From positions 1 to 19,213 of the forward strand of contig JANWLI010000059.1 of assembly GCA_025450975.1 (NCBI GenBank): a stretch of 19,213 bases of DNA, written 5' to 3'. This document shows positions 1 to 8,281 of this stretch, piece after piece; positions within the stretch are counted from its first letter, which is position 1, and the number at the start of each line of letters is the position of its first letter. Both the position numbers and the translations under genes were made by a program. The DNA is from Candidatus Kapaibacterium sp. (GTDB taxonomy: Bacteria; Bacteroidota; Ignavibacteria; Palsa-1295). Under the pieces are notes generated by a model, which had not been told where the DNA came from, did not search any database, and was given only the letters and a program-made list of their open reading frames with translations.

Positions 1-845
1 TCTACAATTTTGGTCCTGGTTCGTACATCGATCCGAAGTATCTTGCACTCCATCATGTCTCGATCCTGCTTGGCGACGAAGTGGAGTTCGGCTTTACTGA
101 CATGACGATCTTCTCACGTCGGTTCGAGCTTGCGTACGTCAATCCGTTCTCGTTCTTGAAGACGGTCGAGCATTCGCTTAACGATCGCGATAACGGATTG
201 CTTGGTGCCCATGTGCGGTGGCGCATAGTGCCGGGTGTGGAAGTCCGCGCTCAGGCGCTGATGGACGATGTGATCTTTTCGCGGATCGGTACTGGCTGGT
301 GGGGTAATAAGTTTGCGTGGCAGTTCGGTGCATTCTGGGCTGCGCCGTTGGGATTCCGCGATCTGGACATTGCTGCCGAGTATACACACGTCGAGCCGTT
401 CATGTATACGCACTTCAATACCCAGAACAACTTTACGACAAGTGGGGCAGTCATCGGCTCGCCAATCGGGCCAAATTCGAAGCGATTCCTCGGGAAGATC
501 CTTTTCCGGCCGACGGCCGACCTATCGGTCGAGCTGACTGCATCGCTCGTGCAACATGGTGAAAACATGTACGATAGCACCGGTGCGATCATCTATAATG
601 CCGGAGCAGACCTTGAGCGGACGGTCAGTAGTGATGCAGAAAATGCAGCGAGTTATAACATTTTAGGCGGCAGGCGTGTTAACTCCCTGACCATCGATGG
701 ATCGGTGCAATATGAGCTCTGGCGAGGCATCCAGCTTTATGCCCGGGTCACCGATCGTAGTGTCACGTACTCGGAAGGTACTCCAGCGTCCCCCCAAGCC
801 ACGCCGTATCGACTCATTACCGGAGGAATCAGGGCAACATTATAA
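1..845 (+). CDS. Wzi-like capsule assembly outer-membrane barrel (5' truncated)
   Basis: The reading frame is open from base 3 to TAA 843-845, so about 280 C-terminal residues are seen and the true start lies outside the window. An internal GTG at 81 is not a credible start, because the conserved sequence continues upstream of it (SILLGDEVEFGFTD). The stretch with R-R-F-E-L-A-Y-V-N-P followed by E-H and D-R-D-N resembles the capsule assembly protein Wzi family (an outer-membrane beta-barrel lectin that anchors capsule to the surface). The rest alternates polar and aromatic residues in amphipathic strands (for example VQYELWRGIQLYARVTDRS) and ends in a strand, GGIRATL, as outer-membrane barrels do. 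It precedes the Wzz gene by six bases, consistent with export and anchoring of the polymer made by the operon. Another outer-membrane barrel family linked to polysaccharide export is the main alternative. Confidence 0.72.
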   Translation, partial: YNFGPGSYIDPKYLALHHVSILLGDEVEFGFTDMTIFSRRFELAYVNPFSFLKTVEHSLNDRDNGLLGAHVRWRIVPGVEVRAQALMDDVIFSRIGTGWWGNKFAWQFGAFWAAPLGFRDLDIAAEYTHVEPFMYTHFNTQNNFTTSGAVIGSPIGPNSKRFLGKILFRPTADLSVELTASLVQHGENMYDSTGAIIYNAGADLERTVSSDAENAASYNILGGRRVNSLTIDGSVQYELWRGIQLYARVTDRSVTYSEGTPASPQATPYRLITGGIRATL

Positions 846-851
846 GATTGT

Positions 852-2057
852 ATGAACGAACCAATGTTTACTGAAGATCGCGGCCGGACGTTAAATCCCG
901 GCAGGCGCGCCTGGGTGGAGAACGTATCGCTGTTGCTCCGCTATAAGTGGTTTATTATTGGATTGTCGGTGCTTGTCACAGCCGGTACGGCGGTCTATCT
1001 GTTCGGTTTTGCGCAGCCGTACTATAAATCGACGGCAAACATTTTGCCGGCGCGCCGCGCGGGCGGCGGGATGCTCGATAATCTTGCATCGGGTATTTCG
1101 AGTACGTTCAAGGACCTTGGATTGACGCAGATCGCCGGAAAGAACCGCTCGGACGGGATCTACAGCCCGCTCGCACTTATTGAAAGCCGCGAGCTGCAAG
1201 AGCAGCTCATTCGGGAATTTGATCTGATCAAGGTTTACGATGTGCCGGATATGAATGCAGCACTGGGTATCTTCAGTGAAAATGTTTCTGTCGATATTCT
1301 TGAAGAAGGAAATATTTCTGTCGGGTATGAGGATACGGACCCGCAGCGCGCCGCAACGATCGCGAACCGGCTCGTCGTTGCTCTTAACGATGTGAACTCG
1401 CGTCTTGCGATGGAAGAAGCGAAGTTTAATAAAGCGTATGTGGAAAGACGGTGGTCCAAGCTTCTTAGCGATCTGGATTCTGCCGAGTTTGCGCTTGGTG
1501 AGTTTCAGCGCAAGTATGGCGTCTATGAATTAAAAGAGCAGGCACGCGCGCAGCTTGAGATGCTTGGCAACCTCGAAACGCAGCGGTATGCATCGGAGAT
1601 CCAGTTGCGCAATGCCGAACAGCTCTACGGTATGCAATCGGCTGAGACGCAGGTGCTTCGTACGCAATTCGACGAGCTTTCCTCCAAGTTACATAGTCTC
1701 AAGAGCGGAATGGACCGATCGGCGACGTCGTACTTTGTGCCGATGCAAGTGCTGCCCAATGTTGCGCTCGAGTACCTGCAGTTAACGCGTGAGGTGGAGA
1801 TCCAATCGAAGCTCAAAGCATTCTTGCTTCCGACCTATGAGCAGGCAAAAATGGACGAATCGCGCCAGTCGCTTCTCTATATCGTTCTCGATAAGGCGAT
1901 CCCGCCGGTGCATAAATCACGTCCGAAACGAGCGTCAGCGCTCCTGATGACGCTGCTTGGTTCGGTGGCAGTGAGTTCGATTGCGGTTATTGGGATTGTC
2001 AATTATCGTCGGGCTAAAGAGCGCTTTACGCGCGACCGGAAGTTGCTGGGTCTCTAA
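852..2057 (+). CDS. Wzz/PCP-type polysaccharide chain-length regulator
   Basis: A 401-residue inner-membrane protein with the polysaccharide co-polymerase layout. It has a short cytoplasmic N-terminus, a first membrane helix at about residues 33-53 and a long periplasmic domain rich in charged helices (coiled-coil-like, roughly 195-290). A proline-rich stretch at 351-358 (PPVHKSRP) precedes a second membrane helix at about 363-383. In this family the protein works with the Wzy polymerase to set chain length. No Walker A/B or tyrosine-rich tail follows, so it is not a fused BY-kinase and resembles Wzz more than the two-domain Wzc. The ATG lies six bases after the Wzi-like gene. The stop shares one base with the next start (TAATG), which suggests translational coupling. 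Confidence 0.88.
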   Translation: MNEPMFTEDRGRTLNPGRRAWVENVSLLLRYKWFIIGLSVLVTAGTAVYLFGFAQPYYKSTANILPARRAGGGMLDNLASGISSTFKDLGLTQIAGKNRSDGIYSPLALIESRELQEQLIREFDLIKVYDVPDMNAALGIFSENVSVDILEEGNISVGYEDTDPQRAATIANRLVVALNDVNSRLAMEEAKFNKAYVERRWSKLLSDLDSAEFALGEFQRKYGVYELKEQARAQLEMLGNLETQRYASEIQLRNAEQLYGMQSAETQVLRTQFDELSSKLHSLKSGMDRSATSYFVPMQVLPNVALEYLQLTREVEIQSKLKAFLLPTYEQAKMDESRQSLLYIVLDKAIPPVHKSRPKRASALLMTLLGSVAVSSIAVIGIVNYRRAKERFTRDRKLLGL

Positions 2058-3475
2058 TGCGCCGGCAACTTGTTCCCATACTTCCACTCCTGAGTGCAGT
2101 GGCGGCGACCCGGGTGCTCGGGAGCATCGTCCTCCCTATCTATGACGATGCCTTCATAACATTTCGCTACGCAAAAAACCTGGCCGAGACTGGCCATTTT
2201 GTCTATAATGCGGGTGAGTGGGTGTTGGGAACGACGACTCCTCTGTTTGGGCTATTGGCTGCGCTTTTTTTTGAGATCGGCCTACCAATGCCGGAAACGG
2301 TATTGGTTCTCAATATAGCAATTGATGTTGCACTTGCGTATCTTATTTATACGTTTGTTTCCCGCGAGTACAATGTCTCTGCAGCACTACTAAGTGTCCT
2401 GTTCTTTTCGGTGAGTCCGATCATGATCCGTATCTGTGTCGGTGGAATGGAGGCAAATCTCTTTGCCCTTGTCATTCTTGGCTCGGTGATCCTGTATCGT
2501 CAAGATCGAATACTTTCGGCGATCGTCCTTTCCAGTCTTTCTTACTTTATTCGTCCTGAGGGAGCGTTGTTGGCGATGTTTTTGATCGCGCACACTGCGA
2601 CGCGGCAACGCCTGATTGTCGCCGTTAAGCTTGCAGCAATTTCACTTGCGACTGTTGCCCCCGGACTCGTGGTCATTTATCTAAGCTACGGCTCGATCTT
2701 TTCGCATTCGGTAACTGCAAAGGCTGGCGCTCATCTGTCGATCCCGGAAGTATTCAGACGGCTAGTGATTCCGGAAGCAGCGGCAGTTGTCTTTCTTGTC
2801 GTTGCGATCATTGGCATCCGACAAGCACTGCGTGGTGGCCCTGGAGTCATCCGGATGTATCTGCTTTTTGCTTCGTTCTATCTTGGTGCATATTTGATCA
2901 TGACTCCGTGGATCTGGTCCTGGTATGCGATGCCAATTCAACTGGCATTAGTTATTACAGCAGGCATTTCCGCAGCATGGCTTCTCGGCAAATTTGCATT
3001 CATACAGAAACCGATGTGGGAGCGATATGCATCGTGGATAGGGATGTTCGTTGTTGCCGGTGTCTGGATTGCGATCTACTCAATGCGTGGCTCAAGCGGT
3101 GTGACGAGGAATATTTACGGGTCTCTTGCTCGATCGACCGCACATCTTGGCGGTAGGCAGATCCTGGCGATGGATATCGGCGCTGTTGGATACTTCTCGA
3201 ATGCGCAGATCTACGATGCAGTTGGTCTGGTCACGCCTGAAGCGTTGCAACACCGGACAGCTGCAGATGCAATTCGCAACAGTAATGCCGATGCCTTGTT
3301 CCTGTATACGTCGGAAGAGACAAAGCACCTAATGGATTCAGGCTTCTTTGCGGAGAAATATAGATTCGAACGCCGATTTGGTCCGGACGGAGACCCGGGC
3401 CTTCCGCAGGATACAACGGAGTACATTGCAGGCTGGCAACAGGATTATTTACTTTTTGTCAAACGTGAGCAGTAA
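2057..3475 (+). CDS. GT-C type polytopic membrane glycosyltransferase
   Basis: A 472-residue protein with roughly ten hydrophobic segments. After the first helix it has Asp-Asp at 30-31 in DDAFITFRYAKNL, followed by FVYNAGE and a Thr-Thr-Pro. This is the typical first extracytoplasmic loop of GT-C enzymes related to ArnT/PMT and arabinofuranosyl transferases, where the acidic pair is catalytic and the donor is a polyprenyl-phosphate sugar. A soluble C-terminal region from about 372 (DIGAVGYFSNAQIYDAVGLV) is also usual in this group. The enzyme should act on the periplasmic face, adding a sugar to the repeat unit or polymer. The DPM1-like enzyme at 14729-15472 could make its donor (inference). 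Its start shares one base with the upstream stop, and its end overlaps the next gene by 11 bases. Confidence 0.82.
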   Translation: MRRQLVPILPLLSAVAATRVLGSIVLPIYDDAFITFRYAKNLAETGHFVYNAGEWVLGTTTPLFGLLAALFFEIGLPMPETVLVLNIAIDVALAYLIYTFVSREYNVSAALLSVLFFSVSPIMIRICVGGMEANLFALVILGSVILYRQDRILSAIVLSSLSYFIRPEGALLAMFLIAHTATRQRLIVAVKLAAISLATVAPGLVVIYLSYGSIFSHSVTAKAGAHLSIPEVFRRLVIPEAAAVVFLVVAIIGIRQALRGGPGVIRMYLLFASFYLGAYLIMTPWIWSWYAMPIQLALVITAGISAAWLLGKFAFIQKPMWERYASWIGMFVVAGVWIAIYSMRGSSGVTRNIYGSLARSTAHLGGRQILAMDIGAVGYFSNAQIYDAVGLVTPEALQHRTAADAIRNSNADALFLYTSEETKHLMDSGFFAEKYRFERRFGPDGDPGLPQDTTEYIAGWQQDYLLFVKREQ

Positions 3476-4922
3476 CGAGTCGGCATATCTTCTTCGATCA
3501 GAAGGCGTCCCGCGGATTCCTGTGTTGACGCTTATCCTCCTGTTTCTTTCGGTCAGTGGGTATCTTCTTCTGGGGCAGTTCGTCGCGCCGGTTTGGATAT
3601 TGTGTCTTCCGATCATCCTTGGATTCGGGACGCTGTATTTGATCAAGCGCGAAAGCATGATGCTGGGAACGCTGATCCTGGCGATCACCTTGATCCAGTT
3701 AAAATCTGCGCACGGCGCGTTTACGATCTATGATGCACTCATGGGAGCGTATGTCGTAGGTCTGATGATCTTCCTTGGCGTGCGCCGGCTTGCCGGCGGC
3801 CCGCGGTACGGCGTCGCAAGTCCGCAGTATCTTCTCTTTGTGATCTATGTGGTCTGGATTTCTGCAGTCGGACTCTCCAACTTGTTCACCACGGAAGTGA
3901 CGCTTGAATGGTGGATCCGGGATCTGCGGTTGTTAGCGCCACTCCTGATCGTCCCGGCGCTGTTTCTGGGTATGGACCTGTCGTCGACGCGCGACCGTCG
4001 CATTTTCTTTGGCGCGATGGTCCTCAATTTCATCATCTCTTTTTTCATTTCGGTGATCCGGCTTCGCTCATCATTTCTGGAAGTCACCTACTTGTTTGAA
4101 GTAAGCTATGGGTTGATCAACGGCTTGAACGGGCCGTTCATGTTTCTCATGTTTTTGAATCTTTATCTGAGTGAGAAAAAGAAGCGCAGATCGTTCTACT
4201 TCTTAGTCGGCATTGTCATTTCACTGATTGCCGTTGCCTTGGCACACAATAGAACATTTTGGGTGATCACGCCCATCGGTGCGATCCTGACATTTTTCCT
4301 TAGCGATCGGGAGCAGCGGCGAACGGCGTTGAAGTTGCTCGTGAAGCTGATTGTCCTCTTCGGTAGTATTGGGTTCATCTGCTACCTCCTGTTTCCGCTC
4401 TTTCGCATCCTGGTGGAGTTATTCTTTTCGTTCTTTCTCAGTTCATCGAATGTGAAGACGGATGCATCGCTTGTGGGCAGGTATATCGAGTGGCGCCATA
4501 TTTGGCAGGCCATTCTGGATTCTCCGATCGTCGGGCACGGTGTTGGGAGCAGGTACCATACCTTTAACTGGTTTGCCGGATACTATTACGACAGCGCTTA
4601 CACGCATAATGGTTATTTAGGGATTTTGCAAAAAGGCGGACTGGTCGGTTTCGTATTATTATTTGGGTGTTATTTCGGGTTTATTGTTAAGGGCTGGAAA
4701 TTGATGCGAAATTCCTCCATCGCTTCATGGCAGCGTTCCTTACTTCGCGCCGGCTTCATCGTACTCTGCCTGCTCTTACTGGCAACAAACACTGCGAACA
4801 TTTTTGCGCATCGGGACCTCCTGATGTACATCGCAATTATTTGGGGTTATTTTCTCTACATTGAGCGGTCGTTGTCGGGGAATAAAGAACTTGGTCACAG
4901 TGACGAAGGAGGCGGTCGGTAG
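3465..4922 (+). CDS. O-antigen polymerase/ligase family membrane protein (Wzy-like)
   Basis: From GTG 3465 the protein has 485 residues and about ten to twelve membrane helices. The frame is open from 3348, but that longer version would overlap the preceding gene by 128 bases with a polar, unconserved leader. GTG 3465 gives an 11-base overlap and places the first helix near residue 20. The O-antigen ligase (Wzy_C/WaaL) signature is present: HNR at 261-263, Gly-Arg near 338-339 on the large periplasmic loop, G-H-G-V-G at 357-361 and THNGYL at 380-385 followed by a glycine-rich helix. Next to Wzz and several transferases, polymerisation of lipid-linked repeat units is the likely role. A WaaL-type ligase cannot be excluded from sequence alone. 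The start is less certain than the family. Confidence 0.85.
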   Translation: MSSNESAYLLRSEGVPRIPVLTLILLFLSVSGYLLLGQFVAPVWILCLPIILGFGTLYLIKRESMMLGTLILAITLIQLKSAHGAFTIYDALMGAYVVGLMIFLGVRRLAGGPRYGVASPQYLLFVIYVVWISAVGLSNLFTTEVTLEWWIRDLRLLAPLLIVPALFLGMDLSSTRDRRIFFGAMVLNFIISFFISVIRLRSSFLEVTYLFEVSYGLINGLNGPFMFLMFLNLYLSEKKKRRSFYFLVGIVISLIAVALAHNRTFWVITPIGAILTFFLSDREQRRTALKLLVKLIVLFGSIGFICYLLFPLFRILVELFFSFFLSSSNVKTDASLVGRYIEWRHIWQAILDSPIVGHGVGSRYHTFNWFAGYYYDSAYTHNGYLGILQKGGLVGFVLLFGCYFGFIVKGWKLMRNSSIASWQRSLLRAGFIVLCLLLLATNTANIFAHRDLLMYIAIIWGYFLYIERSLSGNKELGHSDEGGGR

Positions 4923-4927
4923 GCGCT

Positions 4928-6082
4928 ATGGCACGGAGAAAACGCGTAGCGGTCAATGCACGATTCTTATTGAAGGACCGGCTTGAGGGGATCGGCAATT
5001 TTACCTTCGAGTCGATAACACGGATCGTCCGCTCGCACCCGGAAGTTGACTTTTACTTTCTATTCGATGCAAAATACAGAAGCGAATTTCTTGTCGCCGA
5101 GAATGTAACGCCTATTGTTCTTTTTCCACCGGCACGGCGACACGCGCTGTGGTACTGGTGGTTCGAGATCTCGATCGCGCGCTGGTTGCGCAAACATTCT
5201 CCGGACCTGTTTCTATCGATGGATGGCTTCGGGTGCTTACATTCGTCGGTACCGCAGGTTTTAGTGATCCACGATCTTGCGTTCGAGCATTTCAGAGATA
5301 ACGTCCCGTATCTGATCGGAAAGTACTATCGTCATTTTTCACCGTTATATGCCAGGAAGGCCCGTCGCCTGGCGACAGTTTCTACGTTTTCTAAAGAGGA
5401 TATTGCCACGCGATACGGAATTCCGCTCGATAGGATCGATGTCGTCTATAACGGGGTTCGGGAAGCGTATCAGCCACTTGTGAAAGAAGCACAAGAGGCC
5501 GTTCGTACACAATACGCGGCAGGAGGTAAATATTTCCTGTATGTCGGGGCCATCCATCCACGTAAGAACGTCGCCCGGTTATTGATGGCCTTTGATCGTT
5601 TTAAGCAAACGACCGGTGCCGAACACAGACTTATCCTTGCAGGCCGTAATGCGTGGGATGTCAAGGATGTTCGCGAAGCGCATGCACAAATGACATGTAA
5701 AGATGCCGTTTCCTTTGTCGGGTATTTACCAAACGAGGAGATCGTGCGGCTGACAGCAGGGGCAGAAGCAGTAGTTCTGGTTTCGTTATTCGAAGGATTC
5801 GGCGTGCCGATCGTTGAGGCAATGCGTTGTGATGTGCCGGTGATCACGTCACAGGTTAGTTCAATGCCTGAAATTGCGGGGGATGCTGCCTTGCTTGTCG
5901 ACCCGGAGTCGGTGGATGCGATTGCGCACGCCTTGCAACGACTTGCATCGGATATGGCGTTACGTGCGTCATTAGTTGCCGCCGGCAGGAAACAGGTAGA
6001 ACAATTTACCTGGGACCGCACAGCCGCAGCGCTTTGGAGTGCCTGTGAACGTGTATTACGGGAGGAGCACGATGCGAAGTAA
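4928..6082 (+). CDS. GT4 family glycosyltransferase
   Basis: A 384-residue GT-B fold enzyme without membrane helices, expected at the cytoplasmic face of the inner membrane using a nucleotide-sugar donor. Visible marks are the N-terminal glycine loop EGIGNF (20-25), HDLAF (115-119), VSTFSKEDI ahead of the domain junction, VYNGV (173-177), the donor-domain start VGAIHPRKN (206-214) and the EX7E motif with Glu289 and Glu297 in FEGFGVPIVEAM. Length and motifs match retaining GT4 transferases such as the mannosyltransferases of O-antigen and exopolysaccharide loci. Donor and acceptor cannot be read from sequence. ATG 4928 lies five bases after the polymerase stop; a GGAGG run lies upstream but rather far (about 16 bases). 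The 3' end overlaps the next gene by 11 bases. Confidence 0.9.
   Translation: MARRKRVAVNARFLLKDRLEGIGNFTFESITRIVRSHPEVDFYFLFDAKYRSEFLVAENVTPIVLFPPARRHALWYWWFEISIARWLRKHSPDLFLSMDGFGCLHSSVPQVLVIHDLAFEHFRDNVPYLIGKYYRHFSPLYARKARRLATVSTFSKEDIATRYGIPLDRIDVVYNGVREAYQPLVKEAQEAVRTQYAAGGKYFLYVGAIHPRKNVARLLMAFDRFKQTTGAEHRLILAGRNAWDVKDVREAHAQMTCKDAVSFVGYLPNEEIVRLTAGAEAVVLVSLFEGFGVPIVEAMRCDVPVITSQVSSMPEIAGDAALLVDPESVDAIAHALQRLASDMALRASLVAAGRKQVEQFTWDRTAAALWSACERVLREEHDAK
6061..6067 (+). promoter_or_regulatory. Shine-Dalgarno site inside the preceding gene
   Basis: GGAGGAG ends four bases before ATG 6072, still within the coding end of the GT4 gene. It decides the start of the following membrane protein in favour of ATG 6072 over an in-frame GTG at 6039, which would enlarge the overlap without adding recognisable sequence. 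Confidence 0.7.
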
Positions 6083-7379
6083 GAGGAACGTTGCTAGCGA
6101 TCGTTTCAACTTTGGCATACTCCATCTGTTCCTGTTGGGTGTTGTCGCTGCGTATATCTTCTCATTTACCTATCTGCCGCTGCAGGATTTTCCGCAATGG
6201 ATCTATCACGGTCATGTTTTCAATCAGATCGTTTTTCACGATAATGACTTTAATGGCTTCTTCTCTCTGCATCCCTATCTTCCGCCCAATGCAAGTGCGA
6301 CGATCCTGATCGGAATTTTCGAGGTTTTCGCTTCTCCGATACTCGCAGGTAAACTGTTTTTGCTTCTTTGTCTGTGCATGATCTATCTTGGCTCCTGGAA
6401 AGTGCTTACGCTATTGACGGAGCAGCGACGGATAGCGTTCGCCGTCGTAGCGTTCTATGGATGCTTCAGCTTGTTTATGGTATTGGGAATGATGAATTTT
6501 CTGTTTGGCCTCGGACTTGCACTTCTCGGCTCCGCATATGTGATTCGTCACGGACCACGTGTCAACATGGCGATCGTTGGCTTGTTTGCTGTGGGATGTT
6601 ATGCCTCGCACTTCGCTAGTTTTCTCATCTTGTGCATTCCAATCCTAACGATCCTCCTTCGTCACTGGGACATTCGTCTCTTCATCCGTGTGTGTCTGGC
6701 GTTCGTACCGAGCATTCTACTTTTACTCCATTACTACTTTACGAAAGATCTCCTAACCTTCTCGTCGAGCGGGATTATTGAAGTCAGCTATTTGGAGAAT
6801 ATGTGGCATACACTAAGCTACTTTCCAGCGGTAGTGAAGCCATTTCATCGCATCAAATATGTCTACGAACCTGGTTCATTTGCAATGATGAGCAATTATG
6901 GTTTTGCCGCAGTTCTGTATGTTGCTGCGATCATCTTTATTGTAGTATCGATTAAAAACAGAAAAAAAACGTTGCTGACGTTTCTCGGAGCGATCACCCT
7001 GCTGCTGATGGCGTTTTCTCCGCAATATCTTGGCGGTTTATTTTATCTTGGCGAACGCTTCGTATTTTTTTGGTGGCTGCTTCTGGTAGCTTTCTGCTTC
7101 AGTCAGTTTAGGAACAGACGTGCGCAGATATCTATGACGCTCGCCATGAGTGTAGTGGCCGCACTCTCTTTTGCTAGCCTCTGGAGCGTGACGCACACGT
7201 ACAACACCATCGATCACTCGCCCCAGCAAGTGGTCGAGGAGCGCGGCGGCAGCAATCCGTTCGAGCACCATCATTTTTACGACGACATTTCAACTAATCG
7301 AAGTGTCCCAGTCTTTCATTCGGGCTTGCTGAATTACACTGGCGCCGATAACACCAAACCATTTGGTCAGAAAGAGTAA
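6072..7379 (+). CDS. Polytopic membrane protein, possible GT-C glycosyltransferase
   Basis: 435 residues with about ten hydrophobic segments from residue 15 to about 375, then a polar C-terminal tail of some 60 residues rich in His and Asp. I do not recognise a named family. The loop after the first helix has LPLQDFPQW (36-43 region, Asp39) and then HGHVFN. This resembles the position of the catalytic acid in GT-C enzymes and in poorly characterised membrane proteins of bacterial polysaccharide loci. A second notable stretch is MMNFLFGLGLALLG (140-153). It lacks the ligase signature of the polymerase and does not look like a Wzx flippase of 12-14 even helices. The gene overlaps the GT4 gene by 11 bases, so it is part of the operon. 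A role in transferring or modifying sugars outside the membrane is inference. Confidence 0.6.
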   Translation: MRSKRNVASDRFNFGILHLFLLGVVAAYIFSFTYLPLQDFPQWIYHGHVFNQIVFHDNDFNGFFSLHPYLPPNASATILIGIFEVFASPILAGKLFLLLCLCMIYLGSWKVLTLLTEQRRIAFAVVAFYGCFSLFMVLGMMNFLFGLGLALLGSAYVIRHGPRVNMAIVGLFAVGCYASHFASFLILCIPILTILLRHWDIRLFIRVCLAFVPSILLLLHYYFTKDLLTFSSSGIIEVSYLENMWHTLSYFPAVVKPFHRIKYVYEPGSFAMMSNYGFAAVLYVAAIIFIVVSIKNRKKTLLTFLGAITLLLMAFSPQYLGGLFYLGERFVFFWWLLLVAFCFSQFRNRRAQISMTLAMSVVAALSFASLWSVTHTYNTIDHSPQQVVEERGGSNPFEHHHFYDDISTNRSVPVFHSGLLNYTGADNTKPFGQKE

Positions 7380-7426
7380 TGTGCAGGAGTGGAGTTGTCG
7401 ATTAAACGGACCATTGAGTCAACCGT

Positions 7427-8281
7427 ATGCTCAACATCATTAAACGTATAGGGAAAAAGATACTAACCGGTGTGGGAATTTCTCCCGAAGCAACGATGCG
7501 TTTTTTTAGACGGATCGTCAAGCGCTCATACTCACATTTCGATGAGGAGAAGCTTATCCCGCAGTACGACGCGACGATCGCATCCGAGAAGAAAACACCG
7601 TTCATTATTGATATTGCAGCATCGGATGGGGTGTCGATGTCGAATACGTATGCGCTGTTTCGTAAAGGCATGCCAGGCCTGGCTGTGGAATTTGACGACA
7701 ATCACTTTGCAAAGCTATCGGCAACATATCGTAATCTGCGTCAAGTGCAGTTGCTCAAGCAGATGATCACGCCGGAAAATGTTGTTGCAACGTTGGAGGC
7801 TAATGGGGTGCCGCATAATTGTTCGCTGCTCAATCTTGATATCGATGGCTACGACCACTTTGTGCTCGACGCCATTCTTGGGAGCGCGTATCGGCCGACG
7901 CTCATCTGTGCGGAGATCAACGAGAAGATACCGCCGCCACTGAAGTTTACCGTGAATTACAGTCCCGACTATCGTTGGGGCGTCGATCATTTCTTTGGGC
8001 AAAGCATTTCCCAGTTGTATGAACTGTGTGTGAAGTACAACTATGATCTTGTCGATCTGCACTACAACAATGCGTTTCTGATTCCTCACGAGCTGAATAC
8101 GATGCCGTCACTGACGCCGGAGCAGGCGTATGATCGCGGCTATAAGAATAAGCATGATCGTGTGAGTAAGTTTCGCTATAACCACGATATGGATGCTGCG
8201 CTTGCGATGAGTCCGGAAGATGCGAAGCGGTTCATCAACGAGAGATTCAGTAAGTATAAAGGTCAGTATACCCTGTCGTGA
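7427..8281 (+). CDS. FkbM-like putative SAM-dependent methyltransferase
   Basis: 284 residues, soluble. A Rossmann-like start FIIDIAASDGVSMS (59-72) is followed by an acidic residue at the next strand (AVEFDD, Glu88). Further on are LNLDIDGYDHFVLDAIL (135-151) and CAEINEKIPPP (161-171), a pattern resembling FkbM-type and related methyltransferases found in polysaccharide clusters. The usual GxGxG is replaced by A-A-S-D-G, so SAM binding is likely but not proven. A basic, amphipathic N-terminus (residues 1-34) could contact the membrane. If it is a methyltransferase, O-methylation of a sugar is the expected role. ATG 7427 is the first usable start after an in-frame TGA at 7415; the 47-base gap before it shows no clear signal. 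Its stop overlaps the next GTG start (GTGA). Confidence 0.66.
   Translation: MLNIIKRIGKKILTGVGISPEATMRFFRRIVKRSYSHFDEEKLIPQYDATIASEKKTPFIIDIAASDGVSMSNTYALFRKGMPGLAVEFDDNHFAKLSATYRNLRQVQLLKQMITPENVVATLEANGVPHNCSLLNLDIDGYDHFVLDAILGSAYRPTLICAEINEKIPPPLKFTVNYSPDYRWGVDHFFGQSISQLYELCVKYNYDLVDLHYNNAFLIPHELNTMPSLTPEQAYDRGYKNKHDRVSKFRYNHDMDAALAMSPEDAKRFINERFSKYKGQYTLS

Noticed and set aside
3348..3464. 39-residue N-terminal extension of the polymerase.
   Set aside because: It lies wholly inside the preceding gene, is polar and shows no family resemblance; GTG 3465 is a better start.
5470..6021. Minus-strand open frame of 183 codons opposite the first GT4 gene.
   Set aside because: Shadow of the GT4 donor domain, rich in Ser, Thr, Ala and Arg without any motif.
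6072..7379. Assignment of the polytopic protein as a Wzx flippase.
   Set aside because: Helix number and spacing do not fit, and the C-terminal polar tail and first-loop Asp point elsewhere.
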